Shown: positions 8,371 to 19,412 of the stretch, in pieces
Layout of the letters: each line of letters opens with the position of its first letter
Position numbering within the stretch: position 1 is the first letter of the stretch
Source: Tolypothrix brevis GSE-NOS-MK-07-07A
GTDB taxonomy: Bacteria; Cyanobacteriota; Cyanobacteriia; Cyanobacteriales; Nostocaceae
DNA length: 64,000 nt
Direction: 5' to 3'
Assembly: GCA_019358985.1 (NCBI GenBank)
Contig: JAHHIJ010000024.1
Location: forward strand, 35,659-99,658
Program-made: the position numbers and the translations under genes
Notes under the pieces: model-generated
Told to the model about the DNA's origin: nothing
What the model saw: the letters and a program-made list of their open reading frames with translations, nothing else
The model's database searches: none

Positions 8371-11118
8371 ACATGTAATCGGGATTTGAATCCAAAATTC
8401 GGTACCTGACTTTGGTTGCGAATTACATTTGAAGACACCACCATGCTTGTTTACCACAATTTGGTAACTAATTGATAGACCTAAGCCAGTACCTTTTCCC
8501 ACTGGCTTTGTGGTAAAAAACGGATCAAATATTCGCGTTTTGATGTCTTCGGGCATTCCGGAACCATTATCTTTGATGCGAATCACCACTTGATCGTTGT
8601 TTATAACTTCGGTACTAATGCGAATTTGGGAGCGATCGCTTATAATTCCAGGGCTTTTTTCCAGTGATTCTTCTAAAGCATCAATGGCATTGCTTAAAAC
8701 ATTCATAAACACCTGATTTAATTGTCCGGCATAGCATTCTATTAAAGGTAGGTTGTCGTACTCTTTAATTACCTCAATACCGCGACTGTTTGGTGCTGGT
8801 TTCAAACGATGCTGTAAAATGAGTAACGTGCTATCAATACCTTCGTGAATGTCAACTTTTTTCATCTGGGCTTCGTCAAGCCTGGAGAAACTCCGTAAAG
8901 ACAGGACAATCTGACGAATGCGATCGGTTCCTACTTTCAACGACGACAGTATTTTGGGCAAATCTTCGGCAATAAATTCTAAGTCTATATCTTCTGAGCG
9001 ATCGCAAATCTCAGGGCTAGGGTTAGGATACTCTTGTTGATAAAGAGCTAACGTACTAAGTAAACCGTTAGCGTATTCAGAGACAGGGCTAAGATTGGCA
9101 TAGATAAAGTTTATGGGGTTGTTAATTTCGTGTGCCACACCAGCCACCAATTGTCCTAAACTGGACATTTTCTCAGTTTGGATTAATTGGGTTTGAGTTT
9201 GTTGTAATTCTTCTAGCGCTTGAGCGAGTTGTTCTGCTTGATGCTTGGTTTGGGCAAGCAATTCAGCTTGCTGGAGCGCTACCCCAAGTTGCACCGCAAT
9301 TTGACTGAAGAAATTAACTTCAATATCATGCCATTCGCGAGATCCAGAGTGTTGATAAGTTGCTAACAAACCCCAAAGTTTTTGTCCGACAAAGATGGGA
9401 GCAAGCACAAAAGCGTGAATCTGAAACTGCTCTAGATTGTCGATATGACACTGAGTAAACCCCATCTTGTAGATGTCATTTACTGCAAATGTTTCATCGT
9501 TGCGGTAGCGTCCTCCCTGTGTAGCTTGTAAGTAAGTGTCGTTCCAAACAGTATTAAGACCTAGTTTGTACTCATCATTCAAGCAGTTGGGACTAGCAGC
9601 TTCAAAATTACCGACAAATTCACCACCCCAATCAGAATCAAAGCGATAAACAGAAACACGATCAGTTTTTAATAGTTGACAAACCTCTTTAGCAGTTGTT
9701 TGAAAAATGGTATCGGTGTCAAGAGACTCACGAATTTTGGCAATGACTCCAAACACAGCTTGTTGCTGTTGACTTGTCCGTCGCAGTTCAACGGTGCGCT
9801 TTTTAACTTGATTTTCTAAGTCGGTATTAAAGGTTTGTACTTGTTGGTATAATTCATATTGCTCACATGCCGAGGAAAAATGTTTACCGATTTCTTCAGC
9901 TAGTTGAATCTCTTCAAACGTCCATTCCTGAGCCTGTGCCTGTTTAAATTCACGCCAAATATCAAATGATAGACGGGGTTGGAGTTGCCGCTTGTCACCA
10001 TCACATTGACCTGCCCACAGAGTTTCTGTGTCTATTTCATCTCTAAAAATACTTAAATAACCGAGTAATTGCTGACGATAATGAAGCGGAATCATCAAGA
10101 TGCTGCGAATTTTGGTTGATTGAAAAGCAGCTTGTAAAGTTCGTAAATTTGGAGTTTTATATATATCTGAAATAGCCCAAATATCATAATATTTACCAGA
10201 CTTGTAGTGTTCCTGCCAAACGTTATACTGCTCCATCAATGGATATATTGTTTGTTCTGATATTGCAGGTTGTTTTCCACTAATATAAAGTTTGACAGCA
10301 TCGCTTCCAGGTATTAAACATTCCGCGAAACTTCTGAAGCTGCGATTTTGATAATTAAAAGCTTCATTTCTAATACAAAGTCTGCCACCAGAACCGCCAA
10401 AAGCAACAATAGCTGCTTCTAAAGCTGGCTGTAATACAATTGTCGGCAGTGAATGTAATAAAGTCGCAATGCGGCTAACGATCGCTTCTCGTTCAGCTTT
10501 TTCACGAGCTTGAGTTAAAAGTGTACTGTGTGCGATCGCTATCTCTAACTGATCTACCACAATCTGTAACATTTCCAGTTCATCTTCCCCAACAGAACGC
10601 GGTTGCGAGTGGTGAGATACCAACAGTCCCCAGAGTTTTTCGTCTACCAGAATCGGCACTACTAGAGATGACTGTACACCCATTGCGGTCAAATATTCAA
10701 CATGACAAGAGTCTACAGGACGATAACGAAAATCTTCAGATATTATTTCTTTGGTTTGGCTGTCATACACAGGACTTTGACCAATTTTGGCTTCGTCCAC
10801 ATTTACAAGCGATCGCACTCGTGATTTAATAAATAATTCCCGTGCATGAGGTGGAATATCCGAAGCCGGAAAATTAAGCCCTAACAAAGATGGTAAGGAG
10901 CGATCGTTTATAGATTCACCAATGACTTGACCGCTATTATCGACATTAAATTTATAAATCATCACTCGATCTGTGCCGAGAAACCAACGCACCTCTCCCA
11001 CTGTTGCTATGAGAATATCTTGCAGTTCTAGCGTCAGACGAATACGATTTGTGATGCGATGCAGCAAATTTTCTTGATTTCGACTTATCCGCAAGTCTTC
11101 TTCTCTGGTAAAGGTCAT
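8362..11118 (-). CDS. Multi-GAF (phytochrome/cyanobacteriochrome-like) sensor histidine kinase
   Basis: 918 residues from MTFTREEDL (11118). Domain order: phytochrome-like GAF with SDIPPHARELF and DSCHVEYLTAMGVQSSL (Cys-His pair, the usual bilin attachment position); a second divergent GAF; a third GAF with QCHIDNLEQFQIHAFV, which again has a Cys-His; a coiled-coil linker; the dimerisation domain with phospho-acceptor His in GVAHEINNPINF; then an ATPase domain with N-box NVLSNAIDALEE, DNGSGMP and GKGTGLGLSI. It probably senses light through one or two bilins, or redox/ligands if bilins are absent, and phosphorylates an unseen response regulator. An upstream in-frame extension (to 11208) would add one hydrophobic segment; I consider it unlikely. 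Confidence 0.88.
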   Translation of the reverse strand: MTFTREEDLRISRNQENLLHRITNRIRLTLELQDILIATVGEVRWFLGTDRVMIYKFNVDNSGQVIGESINDRSLPSLLGLNFPASDIPPHARELFIKSRVRSLVNVDEAKIGQSPVYDSQTKEIISEDFRYRPVDSCHVEYLTAMGVQSSLVVPILVDEKLWGLLVSHHSQPRSVGEDELEMLQIVVDQLEIAIAHSTLLTQAREKAEREAIVSRIATLLHSLPTIVLQPALEAAIVAFGGSGGRLCIRNEAFNYQNRSFRSFAECLIPGSDAVKLYISGKQPAISEQTIYPLMEQYNVWQEHYKSGKYYDIWAISDIYKTPNLRTLQAAFQSTKIRSILMIPLHYRQQLLGYLSIFRDEIDTETLWAGQCDGDKRQLQPRLSFDIWREFKQAQAQEWTFEEIQLAEEIGKHFSSACEQYELYQQVQTFNTDLENQVKKRTVELRRTSQQQQAVFGVIAKIRESLDTDTIFQTTAKEVCQLLKTDRVSVYRFDSDWGGEFVGNFEAASPNCLNDEYKLGLNTVWNDTYLQATQGGRYRNDETFAVNDIYKMGFTQCHIDNLEQFQIHAFVLAPIFVGQKLWGLLATYQHSGSREWHDIEVNFFSQIAVQLGVALQQAELLAQTKHQAEQLAQALEELQQTQTQLIQTEKMSSLGQLVAGVAHEINNPINFIYANLSPVSEYANGLLSTLALYQQEYPNPSPEICDRSEDIDLEFIAEDLPKILSSLKVGTDRIRQIVLSLRSFSRLDEAQMKKVDIHEGIDSTLLILQHRLKPAPNSRGIEVIKEYDNLPLIECYAGQLNQVFMNVLSNAIDALEESLEKSPGIISDRSQIRISTEVINNDQVVIRIKDNGSGMPEDIKTRIFDPFFTTKPVGKGTGLGLSISYQIVVNKHGGVFKCNSQPKSGTEFWIQIPITCKV

Positions 11119-11312
11119 TGCTTTTAGTAAAATTACTAAGATAATTGCTAGAAAATATATATAAGTATTGTCTTCTTTCATCAGTGATTTAGTCGTCAGC
11201 AAAATCACTGATTATATTTATATAAATCTGATTAATTGCTAATATTCACAAGACAACATCCTATCAATTATTATATATAACAATCCTAAATAAGAGCGTA
11301 AAAATTGAAATT

Positions 11313-11376
11313 GTAGAGACGCGAAATTTCGCGTCTCTACATCTGCGTAGAGACGTTCGATCCGGAACGTCTCTAC
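11313..11376. repeat. Two adjacent GTAGAGACG palindromes
   Basis: 11313-11340 has core CGAAATTTCG and 11347-11376 has core TTCGATCCGGAA. They sit side by side directly against the arsA-like stop codon, showing two core classes in tandem. Confidence 0.7.
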
Positions 11377-12567
11377 CTAACTAATTTTCCCAGCGTCAGC
11401 AAAGCGAATTTTTAGATAATCATCTTCCATCTTTGCACCAGATGGTTGCAATGCTGCTAAAGCTTGCGGCAATACTAAATTACGGCGATGATTGCCAATT
11501 GTAATGTTTAATTCGTCTCCACTTTTACTAAGTTGAACCTGGTTTTTGGGAATCCCAGGCAAATAAAGTTCCAAACTGTATTGATTATTATCCTGCACGA
11601 TTCTAATTGTCGTTTCTTTGTAATAAACTTGAGTTGGATCTTCATCTTTATATAGCGTTTCCTTCAATCTTTCTAACGCTGCTATACCGCAAAGTTCTTC
11701 AGAAAAAAGCGGTGCTTCTTTCACAGGCAGAGGAAGGAAGTTATCATGAATTTCTTGACGATATTGCTGCTGATTTTCTTTCCAACGTTGGAAAAATGGA
11801 TCTTGTACTTCGTCGGGAATGATGCGATTAGCTATAATTAAATCCGTTGCCACATTATACAAACTTAAATAAGCATGAGCGCGAAGAGACTCTTTAATCA
11901 CCATTTTTTCTGGGTTGGTAATCAGCCGCACAGAGGTTTGAGTATTATCAGTTAATACTTTTTCTAAAGCTTCAATTTGCTCATAAAATTCATATGGGGC
12001 ATCCATTACCTCTTTATCTGGCAAAGAAAAACCCGCGATTGGTCTAAAAAAAGGTTCAACTAAAGGTCTAAGTGCCACAGAGATGTTTTGAAACGGTTTG
12101 TAAAATCGGCGCATATACCAGCCACTGATTTCTGGTAAACTCAACAGACGCAATGCTGTACCAGTAGGGGCTGAGTCAATAATCAAAACATCATACTCAC
12201 CTTCATCATAGTGGCGTTTCATCCTTACCAAACCAAAAATCTCATCCATGCCTGGTAAAATTGCCAATTCTTGGGCTTGTATCCCATCCAAACCCCGTGC
12301 TTGCAAAACTTGGGTTATGTAGCGTTTGACGGCGCCCCAGTTGGACTCTAATTCTAACAGCGCATCGAGTTCCGCACCCCACAAATTTGGGCGAATTTGT
12401 CGTGCTGCATGTCCTAGCTCTAAATCAAAACTGTCCGCTAAGGAATGTGCCGGATCTGTACTTAAAACAAGTGTGCGATAGCCTAGTTCTGCACAACGCA
12501 GTCCTGTAGCTGCGGCAACGGAGGTTTTACCTACACCACCTTTGCCTGTCATCAAAATTACACGCAT
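11377..12567 (-). CDS. ArsA/Get3-family ATPase with C-terminal Hsp20-like domain
   Basis: 396 residues. The N-terminus has the deviant Walker [16 protein letters not shown] of the ArsA/Get3/MinD group, then [12 protein letters not shown] (switch region) and a Walker B-type [16 protein letters not shown]. The C-terminal 85 residues (from about [17 protein letters not shown]) form an alpha-crystallin/Hsp20-like beta domain, common in bacterial members. The family includes the arsenite pump ATPase and the tail-anchored-protein chaperone Get3. No arsenic genes are nearby, so a protein-targeting or chaperone role is as likely. Start and length are typical of cyanobacterial homologues. Confidence 0.9.
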   Translation of the reverse strand: MRVILMTGKGGVGKTSVAAATGLRCAELGYRTLVLSTDPAHSLADSFDLELGHAARQIRPNLWGAELDALLELESNWGAVKRYITQVLQARGLDGIQAQELAILPGMDEIFGLVRMKRHYDEGEYDVLIIDSAPTGTALRLLSLPEISGWYMRRFYKPFQNISVALRPLVEPFFRPIAGFSLPDKEVMDAPYEFYEQIEALEKVLTDNTQTSVRLITNPEKMVIKESLRAHAYLSLYNVATDLIIANRIIPDEVQDPFFQRWKENQQQYRQEIHDNFLPLPVKEAPLFSEELCGIAALERLKETLYKDEDPTQVYYKETTIRIVQDNNQYSLELYLPGIPKNQVQLSKSGDELNITIGNHRRNLVLPQALAALQPSGAKMEDDYLKIRFADAGKIS

Positions 12568-12609
12568 GGATTCACTGTCCTAGCTGAGGATTTTTTACAT
12601 TTATTTACA

Positions 12610-12999
12610 TTATCGACTTTTTAACGGAAATAAATGCTGCTTTAGCACGTCTAAACGCGAACAATTCCAATAATCAATGTGAGAAATAATCAGATTATCA
12701 GAGTTGAGGCGTAACTCACTCCAGCCAGGGATAGAGATGTGTGGTTTCCAGGGTAGAGGTGTATTCCAGTTGAGTGTCCACTTAGTTTTAATTGTGTCTC
12801 TTTCTTTTTGAATATCGTGTAAATCCATTTTTGGATTTAAAAAGAAAGTCTTGATGAATTTAATCATCAGTTTGTATCGTTTAACCCCACGAAATTTGTT
12901 AAGCGGATCTTGAAAATAAACATCTTCAGCGTAAATGCTGTAAGTTTGATTTACGGGAAATCTTTGATAGTCTTCTTTGAGAATTTGAATAATATCCAT
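12610..12999 (-). CDS. DUF2358-type protein
   Basis: 129 residues, soluble, rich in aromatic residues. YAEDVYFQDPLNKFRGVKRY is the typical core of DUF2358, a small family with an NTF2-like cone fold found in cyanobacteria and plastids; its function is unknown. It lies 42 bp downstream of the ArsA-like gene on the same strand and 18 bp from the next upstream gene, so a short operon is likely. No catalytic residues can be proposed. Confidence 0.75.
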   Translation of the reverse strand: MDIIQILKEDYQRFPVNQTYSIYAEDVYFQDPLNKFRGVKRYKLMIKFIKTFFLNPKMDLHDIQKERDTIKTKWTLNWNTPLPWKPHISIPGWSELRLNSDNLIISHIDYWNCSRLDVLKQHLFPLKSR

Positions 13000-13017
13000 T
13001 TTGAATGCGTGATTTTT

Positions 13018-13587
13018 TTATGGTTTTACTTCGTTCCAAAGACGTTCTAACTGACGTTGCCAAGCTGCGATAACTTCTGCTTGCGCTTCTGAAGTTTGTT
13101 CTATTTCACCTAACAATCCTTCAGCGTAAAAGCGTTCTAAAGTTTGCATAGTAGCTTGTAGAGATTGTCCTTGCTGTTTTGCTGCGAGGATAATTTGTTG
13201 AATGCGGCTTTCAATTAGCCGATTGAAGATATCATCTAAACCAGCTTCATATAAAGATACTAATCTGGCGATCGCACTCTTTAAATCCGCACTCACCAAG
13301 GTGCTACCATTATGATGAAATACTCCCCAGACTACACCTTCATACACGGCATAGCGTACTTCTTGAGTCTCATCAAAATTCGCCTCTAACAACTGTTCTA
13401 ATAAAGGTTGAGCTTCTTGTATTGGTACAATTGGCAGCAACACTCGCAACCATGTATTATCTTCGCTAACTAGCACCAATAGCCGAAAACCAGAAGTTTC
13501 TACTTGCCAAGATGCCGGTGCGATCGCTACAACAGCTGCTTCACCAAATAACTCTGCCAGCGTTACCGCTATTTCATCAAATTTCAT
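13018..13587 (-). CDS. Conserved cyanobacterial protein of unknown function
   Basis: 189 residues. An N-terminal alternating beta region (residues 1-95, for example FRLLVLVSEDNTWLRVLLPIV) resembles small chaperone-like or YbjN-like folds. It is followed by two long helices rich in Gln and Glu (QQIILAAKQQGQSLQATMQTLERFY). No signal peptide or membrane segment. The gene precedes the DUF2358 gene with 18 bp between them. I do not recognise the family with certainty. Confidence 0.65.
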   Translation of the reverse strand: MKFDEIAVTLAELFGEAAVVAIAPASWQVETSGFRLLVLVSEDNTWLRVLLPIVPIQEAQPLLEQLLEANFDETQEVRYAVYEGVVWGVFHHNGSTLVSADLKSAIARLVSLYEAGLDDIFNRLIESRIQQIILAAKQQGQSLQATMQTLERFYAEGLLGEIEQTSEAQAEVIAAWQRQLERLWNEVKP

Positions 13588-13669
13588 AGTTTTTTCTCAT
13601 CTTCAGCCTCTAGGGTAGCGTTTTGCGGTTACATAGGCGATCGCCTAAAGGCTAAAAAACTATCAAAAT

Positions 13670-14491
13670 CTATCCATCAGTCTGCTGTACTGCTTGCTGA
13701 ACTACTTCTAAAGGTAAATCTAACAATTGAGCGATGGCATCTTCACTCAACCCAAACTCTACCATTCGCGGTATTGTTTCTAACTTGTTTTGCTGCTTAC
13801 CTTGTGTTAAACCTTCTTCCAAGCCTTGCTGCTTACCTTCTTCTAAGGCTTCCTGATAAACTTTGGTTTGTTTTAATTCACTTAAACCTAACATTGCTTC
13901 AATCTCCTCGCGGCTTTTTTGTGGTAATTTGTAAACGATGATTGTCTCAATTAAGTTGATGAGGTCACGCTTACCAACTTCATCAGTTAACTGTTGTTTT
14001 GCTTGGTCGATTAAACGTCTTGCTAATTGCGGTGCGGTTTCTTCAGCCTCAATAACAAGTTTAACAACACCAACCCCAAGGGAGGTTTCTGCAACTTCAC
14101 CTAACTCATCTAAATAAATGCGTCTTACTCGATTTATAGCTAACATTTCACTAAATTGTGAAGTTTGTTGTCTTTCTATACTGCGAGTGGGATAAATAAC
14201 TACAACTTGCCAAGGTGATACAGGTTTGTATTGCCGCAAGTAGAGAAATAATTCAGCAAATAAGCGATAATATAGATCCTCATCGGCTTGAAACTGAACT
14301 TCAACCACATAGAAGGGTTTTTCTGGGTTGCTGGTTGGTAAGAATAAACCGTCAAGTCGAAAGGCAAGTTGTTTGACTTCGCAAGAGGTAAATTCATAGC
14401 CAACTGCTTCCGCTGGGGATTTGTTAATTAGTTCAAAGAAGATGCTAGGAAATGTCTGAAATAAGCTATAGAAAATGCTGTCTGTTTTCAC
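13670..14491 (-). CDS. DUF2887 / Rpn-like PD-(D/E)XK nuclease-family protein
   Basis: 273 residues from a GTG at 14491 (VKTDSIFYSLFQTFPSIFFELI). Relatives usually start at this KTDSIFY, so the 14-codon upstream extension was not used. The core has LDGLF, YVVEVQFQAD (the D...ExQ of PD-(D/E)XK nucleases) and YYRLFAELFLYLRQY. The C-terminus ends in a low-complexity EEGKQQGLEEGLTQGKQQ stretch and a short helix, as in Rpn/YhgA-like proteins linked to recombination. Such genes are numerous and mobile in cyanobacteria. No partner gene is visible. Confidence 0.8.
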   Translation of the reverse strand: MKTDSIFYSLFQTFPSIFFELINKSPAEAVGYEFTSCEVKQLAFRLDGLFLPTSNPEKPFYVVEVQFQADEDLYYRLFAELFLYLRQYKPVSPWQVVVIYPTRSIERQQTSQFSEMLAINRVRRIYLDELGEVAETSLGVGVVKLVIEAEETAPQLARRLIDQAKQQLTDEVGKRDLINLIETIIVYKLPQKSREEIEAMLGLSELKQTKVYQEALEEGKQQGLEEGLTQGKQQNKLETIPRMVEFGLSEDAIAQLLDLPLEVVQQAVQQTDG

Positions 14492-14726
14492 TGTGATTTC
14501 GCGTACCGAAAGCTGCTGATGATAGCTTACCAAAAAGGTTTTGTTTCAAGAGCGATCGCCACCTAGTATACTTAAGGCAGCTACATAAAAGAGCGATCGC
14601 TTCATTTACTCCACTCCTGCTCTTTGACAGACAAAGTTTTATCGAGTTCCTAAGTCGTCAGGTAACTCTAGATTATGCCACAATAGCGAAACAGAAGCGA
14701 TCGCATACATGGAAGGAGTTTTCATT

Positions 14727-17279
14727 GTGGAGTCCCGATATAACCCAGCAGAAATTGAGGCAAAATGGCAAAAAACATGGACTGAATCAGGCTTAGACAA
14801 AACACCTACAAACAGCGACAAGCCAAAATTCTACGCTTTATCCATGTTTCCCTATCCATCGGGCAGCCTACACATGGGTCACGTCCGTAATTATACGATT
14901 ACTGATGTGATTGCCCGCCTCAAACGGATGGAAGGTTATCGGGTACTGCAGCCGATGGGATGGGATGCATTCGGCTTACCAGCAGAAAACGCCGCCATTG
15001 ATCGAGGTGTTCCACCGGCAAAGTGGACGTATCAAAATATTCCTCAGATGCGGCAGCAATTGCAGCGTCTGGGTTTGTCAATCGACTGGGAACGGGAAGT
15101 AGCTACATGTTCCCCTGATTATTATAAGTGGACGCAGTGGATTTTCTTGCAATTTCTCTCTTCGGGGTTAGCTTACCAAAAAGAAGCTGCTGTTAACTGG
15201 GACCCAATTGACCAAACTGTACTGGCAAACGAGCAAGTTGATAGCCAAGGACGTTCTTGGCGTAGCGGTGCCATAGTCGAGCGCAAGTTGCTGCGGCAAT
15301 GGTTTTTGAAGATTACCGACTACGCCGAAGAATTGTTAAATGATTTAGATAAATTACCAGGCTGGCCCGATCGCGTCAAGTTGATGCAGGTAAACTGGAT
15401 TGGTAAATCCACAGGTGCGTATTTGGAATTTCCCATCGTCGGGATGGATGAGAAAATCGGCGTTTACACCACCCGTCCGGATACAGTTTATGGCGTTACT
15501 TACGTAGTTTTAGCACCGGAACATCCTTTAACCAAGCAGGTTACAACCCCAGAACAGCAAGCAGCGGTGTCAGCGTTTGTTAAAGAAGTTACCAACCAAA
15601 CTGAGTTGGAACGCACTGCGGAAGATAAGCCGAAACGGGGTATACCCACTGGTGGTAAGGCAATTAACCCGTTTACTGGGGAAGAAATTCCGATTTGGAT
15701 TGCCGATTATGTACTGTATGAATATGGTACTGGGGCGGTGATGGGTGTACCGGCACACGATGTCCGCGATTTCAAGTTTGCTAAAGAACAGAATTTGCCC
15801 ATCAAAGTGGTTATTATACCAGAAGATGGCGAACAAGAAACATCACAAGCATATACAGAACCAGGAATTATGATTAATTCTGGTGACTTTGATGGTATGG
15901 CATCTGGTGAAGGCAAGAGTGCGATCGTAAAATACTCCGAAAAACAAGGTTTTGGGAAAGCGCGGGTACAATATCGCTTGCGGGATTGGTTGATTTCCCG
16001 GCAGCGTTACTGGGGGGCGCCAATACCAGTAATTCACTGTCCTAATTGTGGGACGGTGCCAGTACCAGACGAAGATTTACCAGTGCAGTTGCCGGAAGAT
16101 GTAGAATTTAGTGGGCGTGGTGGTTCACCCTTAGCACAGTTGGAATCTTTTGTCAATGTGCCTTGTCCGAGTTGCGGCACTCCCGCAAAGCGAGAAACTG
16201 ACACGCTGGATACTTTTATTGATTCTTCGTGGTATTTCTTGCGGTATCCTGATGCGAAGAATCAACAGCAGGTTTTCGATCCAGCGAAGACGAATGATTG
16301 GATGCCTGTAGATCAGTACGTGGGTGGTATTGAACACGCGATTTTGCATTTATTATATTCGCGGTTCTTTACTAAGGTATTGCGGGACAGAGGATTGTTA
16401 AATTTTGATGAGCCTTTCCAACGTTTGTTGACTCAAGGTATGGTGCAGGGTTTAACTTACAAAAATCCGATCACTGGGAAGTATATCCCATCGGCACAAG
16501 TTGACCCCGCAAATCCGAGAGATCCAGAAACCGGGGAAACGTTACAAATCTTCTACGAAAAGATGTCTAAATCGAAATATAATGGCATCGATCCTGAGCA
16601 AGTTTTAGCGAAGTATGGTGCGGATACTGCACGCATGTTTATTTTGTTTAAAGCACCGCCAGAAAAAGATTTGGAATGGGAAGATGCTGATGTTGAAGGT
16701 CAATTTCGGTTCTTGAATCGAGTTTGGCGTTTAGTGACATCTGTTGATAATAGGGATGCGATGAATCGCATCACTACGGGGGAATTAAATAAGGCTGAGA
16801 AGGAATTGCGACGGGCAATTCATACTGCTATTAAGGAAGTGACGGAAGATTTGCAGGGGGATTATCAATTTAATACTGCTATTTCCGAATTGATGAAGTT
16901 GAGTAATGCTCTTGCTGATGCTAGCTGCAAAGATTCACCAATTTTTGTTGAAGGGATTCAAACTTTGGTCATGTTGCTGGCACCTTTCGCACCACATATT
17001 AGTGAAGAATTGTGGCATTTGTTGGGCAATAGTGATTCAGTTCACACTCAAACTTGGCTAAAATTTGACCCTGCTGCTTTGGTTGCTGATGAAATTACTT
17101 TGGTGATTCAAATTATGGGCAAAACTCGCGGGTCAATTCAAGTGCCGGCGCAAGCTGATAAAGTAGCTTTGGAAAAGTACGCTCGTGAATCGGAAGTTGC
17201 CCAGCGTTACATTGAGGGTAGGGAAATTAAAAAGGTGATTGTGGTGCCTGGGAAGTTGGTAAACTTCGTCATCGGGTAA
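14727..17279 (+). CDS. leuS: Leucyl-tRNA synthetase
   Basis: 850 residues. It charges tRNA-Leu with leucine. Class I signatures are complete: HMGH in [12 protein letters not shown] (HIGH motif), the CP1 editing domain with [20 protein letters not shown] and [12 protein letters not shown], a zinc-type [18 protein letters not shown] segment, and [12 protein letters not shown] 14727 ([15 protein letters not shown]) is chosen because AAGGAG lies 8 bases before it and homologues begin with xSRYNP; the ATG at 14709 would bury that ribosome-binding site inside the gene. Stands alone on this strand. Confidence 0.97.
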   Translation: MESRYNPAEIEAKWQKTWTESGLDKTPTNSDKPKFYALSMFPYPSGSLHMGHVRNYTITDVIARLKRMEGYRVLQPMGWDAFGLPAENAAIDRGVPPAKWTYQNIPQMRQQLQRLGLSIDWEREVATCSPDYYKWTQWIFLQFLSSGLAYQKEAAVNWDPIDQTVLANEQVDSQGRSWRSGAIVERKLLRQWFLKITDYAEELLNDLDKLPGWPDRVKLMQVNWIGKSTGAYLEFPIVGMDEKIGVYTTRPDTVYGVTYVVLAPEHPLTKQVTTPEQQAAVSAFVKEVTNQTELERTAEDKPKRGIPTGGKAINPFTGEEIPIWIADYVLYEYGTGAVMGVPAHDVRDFKFAKEQNLPIKVVIIPEDGEQETSQAYTEPGIMINSGDFDGMASGEGKSAIVKYSEKQGFGKARVQYRLRDWLISRQRYWGAPIPVIHCPNCGTVPVPDEDLPVQLPEDVEFSGRGGSPLAQLESFVNVPCPSCGTPAKRETDTLDTFIDSSWYFLRYPDAKNQQQVFDPAKTNDWMPVDQYVGGIEHAILHLLYSRFFTKVLRDRGLLNFDEPFQRLLTQGMVQGLTYKNPITGKYIPSAQVDPANPRDPETGETLQIFYEKMSKSKYNGIDPEQVLAKYGADTARMFILFKAPPEKDLEWEDADVEGQFRFLNRVWRLVTSVDNRDAMNRITTGELNKAEKELRRAIHTAIKEVTEDLQGDYQFNTAISELMKLSNALADASCKDSPIFVEGIQTLVMLLAPFAPHISEELWHLLGNSDSVHTQTWLKFDPAALVADEITLVIQIMGKTRGSIQVPAQADKVALEKYARESEVAQRYIEGREIKKVIVVPGKLVNFVIG

Positions 17280-17325
17280 ATTTCAAGATAACGATTTTGA
17301 TTAAGCATCTAAGGACATTGTACCA

Positions 17326-17652
17326 ATGACTAACTCACAACCAGAAGATTTAACAACACGAGTAGCGACAATCGAAGAACAGTTAGAGCAAGTGCTTGAA
17401 AGTCTTGATTTAATCGGAACTATTCAAAACGGTGTTCGTGTTGAAGTTCGCGCTACCTCACAATCAACGGCAAGGTTAGAGCGCACAGTAAGACAACTTG
17501 CCGAGATATCAGCGAGAACACAATCAGCAGTCGTGCGACAGCAAGAAACCATTAACCAACAGCAAGAAACCATGAACCAACAGCAAGAAAACATCGAACG
17601 AATTTTAACTTATTTAGAAAATCCGAATCGTGGTGATACGATGCCCAATTAA
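17326..17652 (+). CDS. Small coiled-coil protein of unknown function
   Basis: 108 residues, no signal or membrane segment. After VATIEEQLEQVLESLDLIG, most of the protein is predicted coiled coil, ending with a nearly perfect seven-residue Gln-rich repeat (QQETINQ QQETMNQ QQENIER), which suggests recent expansion. It follows leuS by 46 bp on the same strand and could be cotranscribed. Proteins of this type are common in filamentous cyanobacteria without known function. Confidence 0.7.
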   Translation: MTNSQPEDLTTRVATIEEQLEQVLESLDLIGTIQNGVRVEVRATSQSTARLERTVRQLAEISARTQSAVVRQQETINQQQETMNQQQENIERILTYLENPNRGDTMPN

Positions 17653-17690
17653 ACTAAAAATAAACTGATCATTTTATACAAACACGAACA

Positions 17691-17721
17691 AGCGCTTGAG
17701 AGTTTTGCTCACTCAAGCGCT
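17691..17721 (+). terminator. Hairpin, possible terminator
   Basis: Ten-base arms AGCGCTTGAG/CTCAAGCGCT with an 11-base loop sit 38 bp after the coiled-coil gene. There is only a short pyrimidine run afterwards. The rest of the spacer up to 18047 shows no gene. Confidence 0.5.
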
Positions 17722-18047
17722 CTTCCGTATAACTGTATACCAACCCACTCGTTTGATGCAACATTTGGAACTAGCAATATCCCTTAATTAGAGAAGATTG
17801 CAAAGATAACATGTAGCAAACATATTATGAAGTGGTATCACTCCTTGCAATATCAAGAATATCTCTTCTGCCCTCAAGACGGGATTCTGGTGAGTGACAC
17901 TTTGTTAACTGACACTTGTTTATCTCACATAACTTATGATTGATGGTGATAAACAAGACTAAGCTTAACTGTTGATAATTTAGGGGATAAGTATAAAAAC
18001 ATAGTCAGTATTTAATTTGATGGTTGGCGATCGCACATCGACAATCA

Positions 18048-18926
18048 TCAACAACGTGCAGAACGCGGTAGCATGAATTTCTCACCCTCTGCCGCAAAGT
18101 TGCCCCGAACCATCAGCAGAGAATCTCCATCAAGAATGTGAGACAATGCTTGCACATCGGCTTTTAGGCGATCTGGGCTGAAATAGATCGCAACTTCCTG
18201 AATGCGTACATTAATTCTTTCGAGAATCTCAGCTAAAGTACAGATTTTCGTCCCAACCACATCGAAAAGCTGAAGTTTTGTATCTTTTATTTCCATACAA
18301 ATGATAACATCCAAGTCTGGCGCATAGCATAGAGGGTTTTTTCCCTCATTGACGCAGAATACAGCCTTTTCATTAACTATTCCGACGATATTCGACACAG
18401 GTTCGCGTGTTTCCAAAAGTCTGTGTAGCAATTTAACATCATTAGTATCTGAAGTATCAATTAATCTGAAGCCTTGACTACCTACTGAGTCACATTTTGC
18501 GATGAAAATGTGTTCTCCAACAACCCGAAAGCCAAAAGGTTGATATAACTCTGGTTGTGCTGTTGTGAGAACAAGGGTATCGTAACGGCATTGGCAATAA
18601 TCAAGCACTTCTTCCATAATTTCACGGTAATAACCGCGCCGGCGAAATTCCGGATGGGTACATACTGCGTGGATTCCCCCAACTGTGATATTTTGTCCCA
18701 TAAGTTGCATGGGAATTTCCAGCACTCCCACATGGCTAATTGCAACATTATCATGCAAGCGGATGAAGGGAGTAGAAGCAGATTCCCACGAGGCACCGAG
18801 CATTCTACCGACTTGCGCTGCGTCGCTAATTTTGATTTGGGGGAAGACAATTTCCAATAAGTCGAAAAGGCGATCGCTTAATTTTGGATCTTCAGCAAAT
18901 GACTTTTGAAAGCGATACTGATTCAT
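18048..18926 (-). CDS. GNAT-family N-acetyltransferase
   Basis: 292 residues from ATG 18926 (MNQYRFQKSFAED). Residues about 30-150 are a GNAT domain: GGIHAVCTHPEFRRRGYYREIMEEVLDY carries the acetyl-CoA loop R-x-x-G-x (RRRGYY), followed by VLTTAQPELYQPFGFRVVGEH. The C-terminal half (about 150-292) is a separate beta-containing region that loosely recalls the Eis-type second GNAT and sterol-carrier parts but is shorter. Substrate unknown. An in-frame upstream ATG at 18965 is possible; the chosen one gives the usual family N-terminus. Confidence 0.8.
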   Translation of the reverse strand: MNQYRFQKSFAEDPKLSDRLFDLLEIVFPQIKISDAAQVGRMLGASWESASTPFIRLHDNVAISHVGVLEIPMQLMGQNITVGGIHAVCTHPEFRRRGYYREIMEEVLDYCQCRYDTLVLTTAQPELYQPFGFRVVGEHIFIAKCDSVGSQGFRLIDTSDTNDVKLLHRLLETREPVSNIVGIVNEKAVFCVNEGKNPLCYAPDLDVIICMEIKDTKLQLFDVVGTKICTLAEILERINVRIQEVAIYFSPDRLKADVQALSHILDGDSLLMVRGNFAAEGEKFMLPRSARC

Positions 18927-19412
18927 AAGGGACTTACCAATGAATGTACTACATACACTACACATTAAATTTTACATATTCCAGGATAAAAAGCAATCAA
19001 TAACTCCACTAGTAGCGAGACGGAGCTTGTAACAACTAAGTCTTACGTGTTTGACTAGATCGTTGAGACACAGGGTGATACCTACTGCTGGATACTTCCC
19101 CAGTTTGGAGTTTTATTTTTGAGAAAATGAAGATTAGACTTAGATTAAATAAAAGTTATATTAACTTCAAATGAAGATTTAATTTACTTTTAATAAAGAA
19201 TTAAAACCTTGATAAACTAACTTTTTTTACTTGTAAAACAGAAAATTTTAGCTACAGTTACAGTTAGTAAGTGAACAGGAATTAGAAATGCTGTGTCTTC
19301 AGACGAGTGACCTTTAGAATTTTCTTTTTCCAAAAAATATACATCACAGAAATGAGAAACAATAATGCTCTCTGAATGTGAAATTCATTAAATAACAATG
19401 AGGAAAACTTGC
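18927..19412. other. AT-rich divergent spacer
   Basis: About 485 bases between the GNAT gene and the dynamin pair contain no open frame or palindrome that I can support. They must hold the promoters of both divergent units; no clear sigma70-type pair stands out. Confidence 0.4.
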
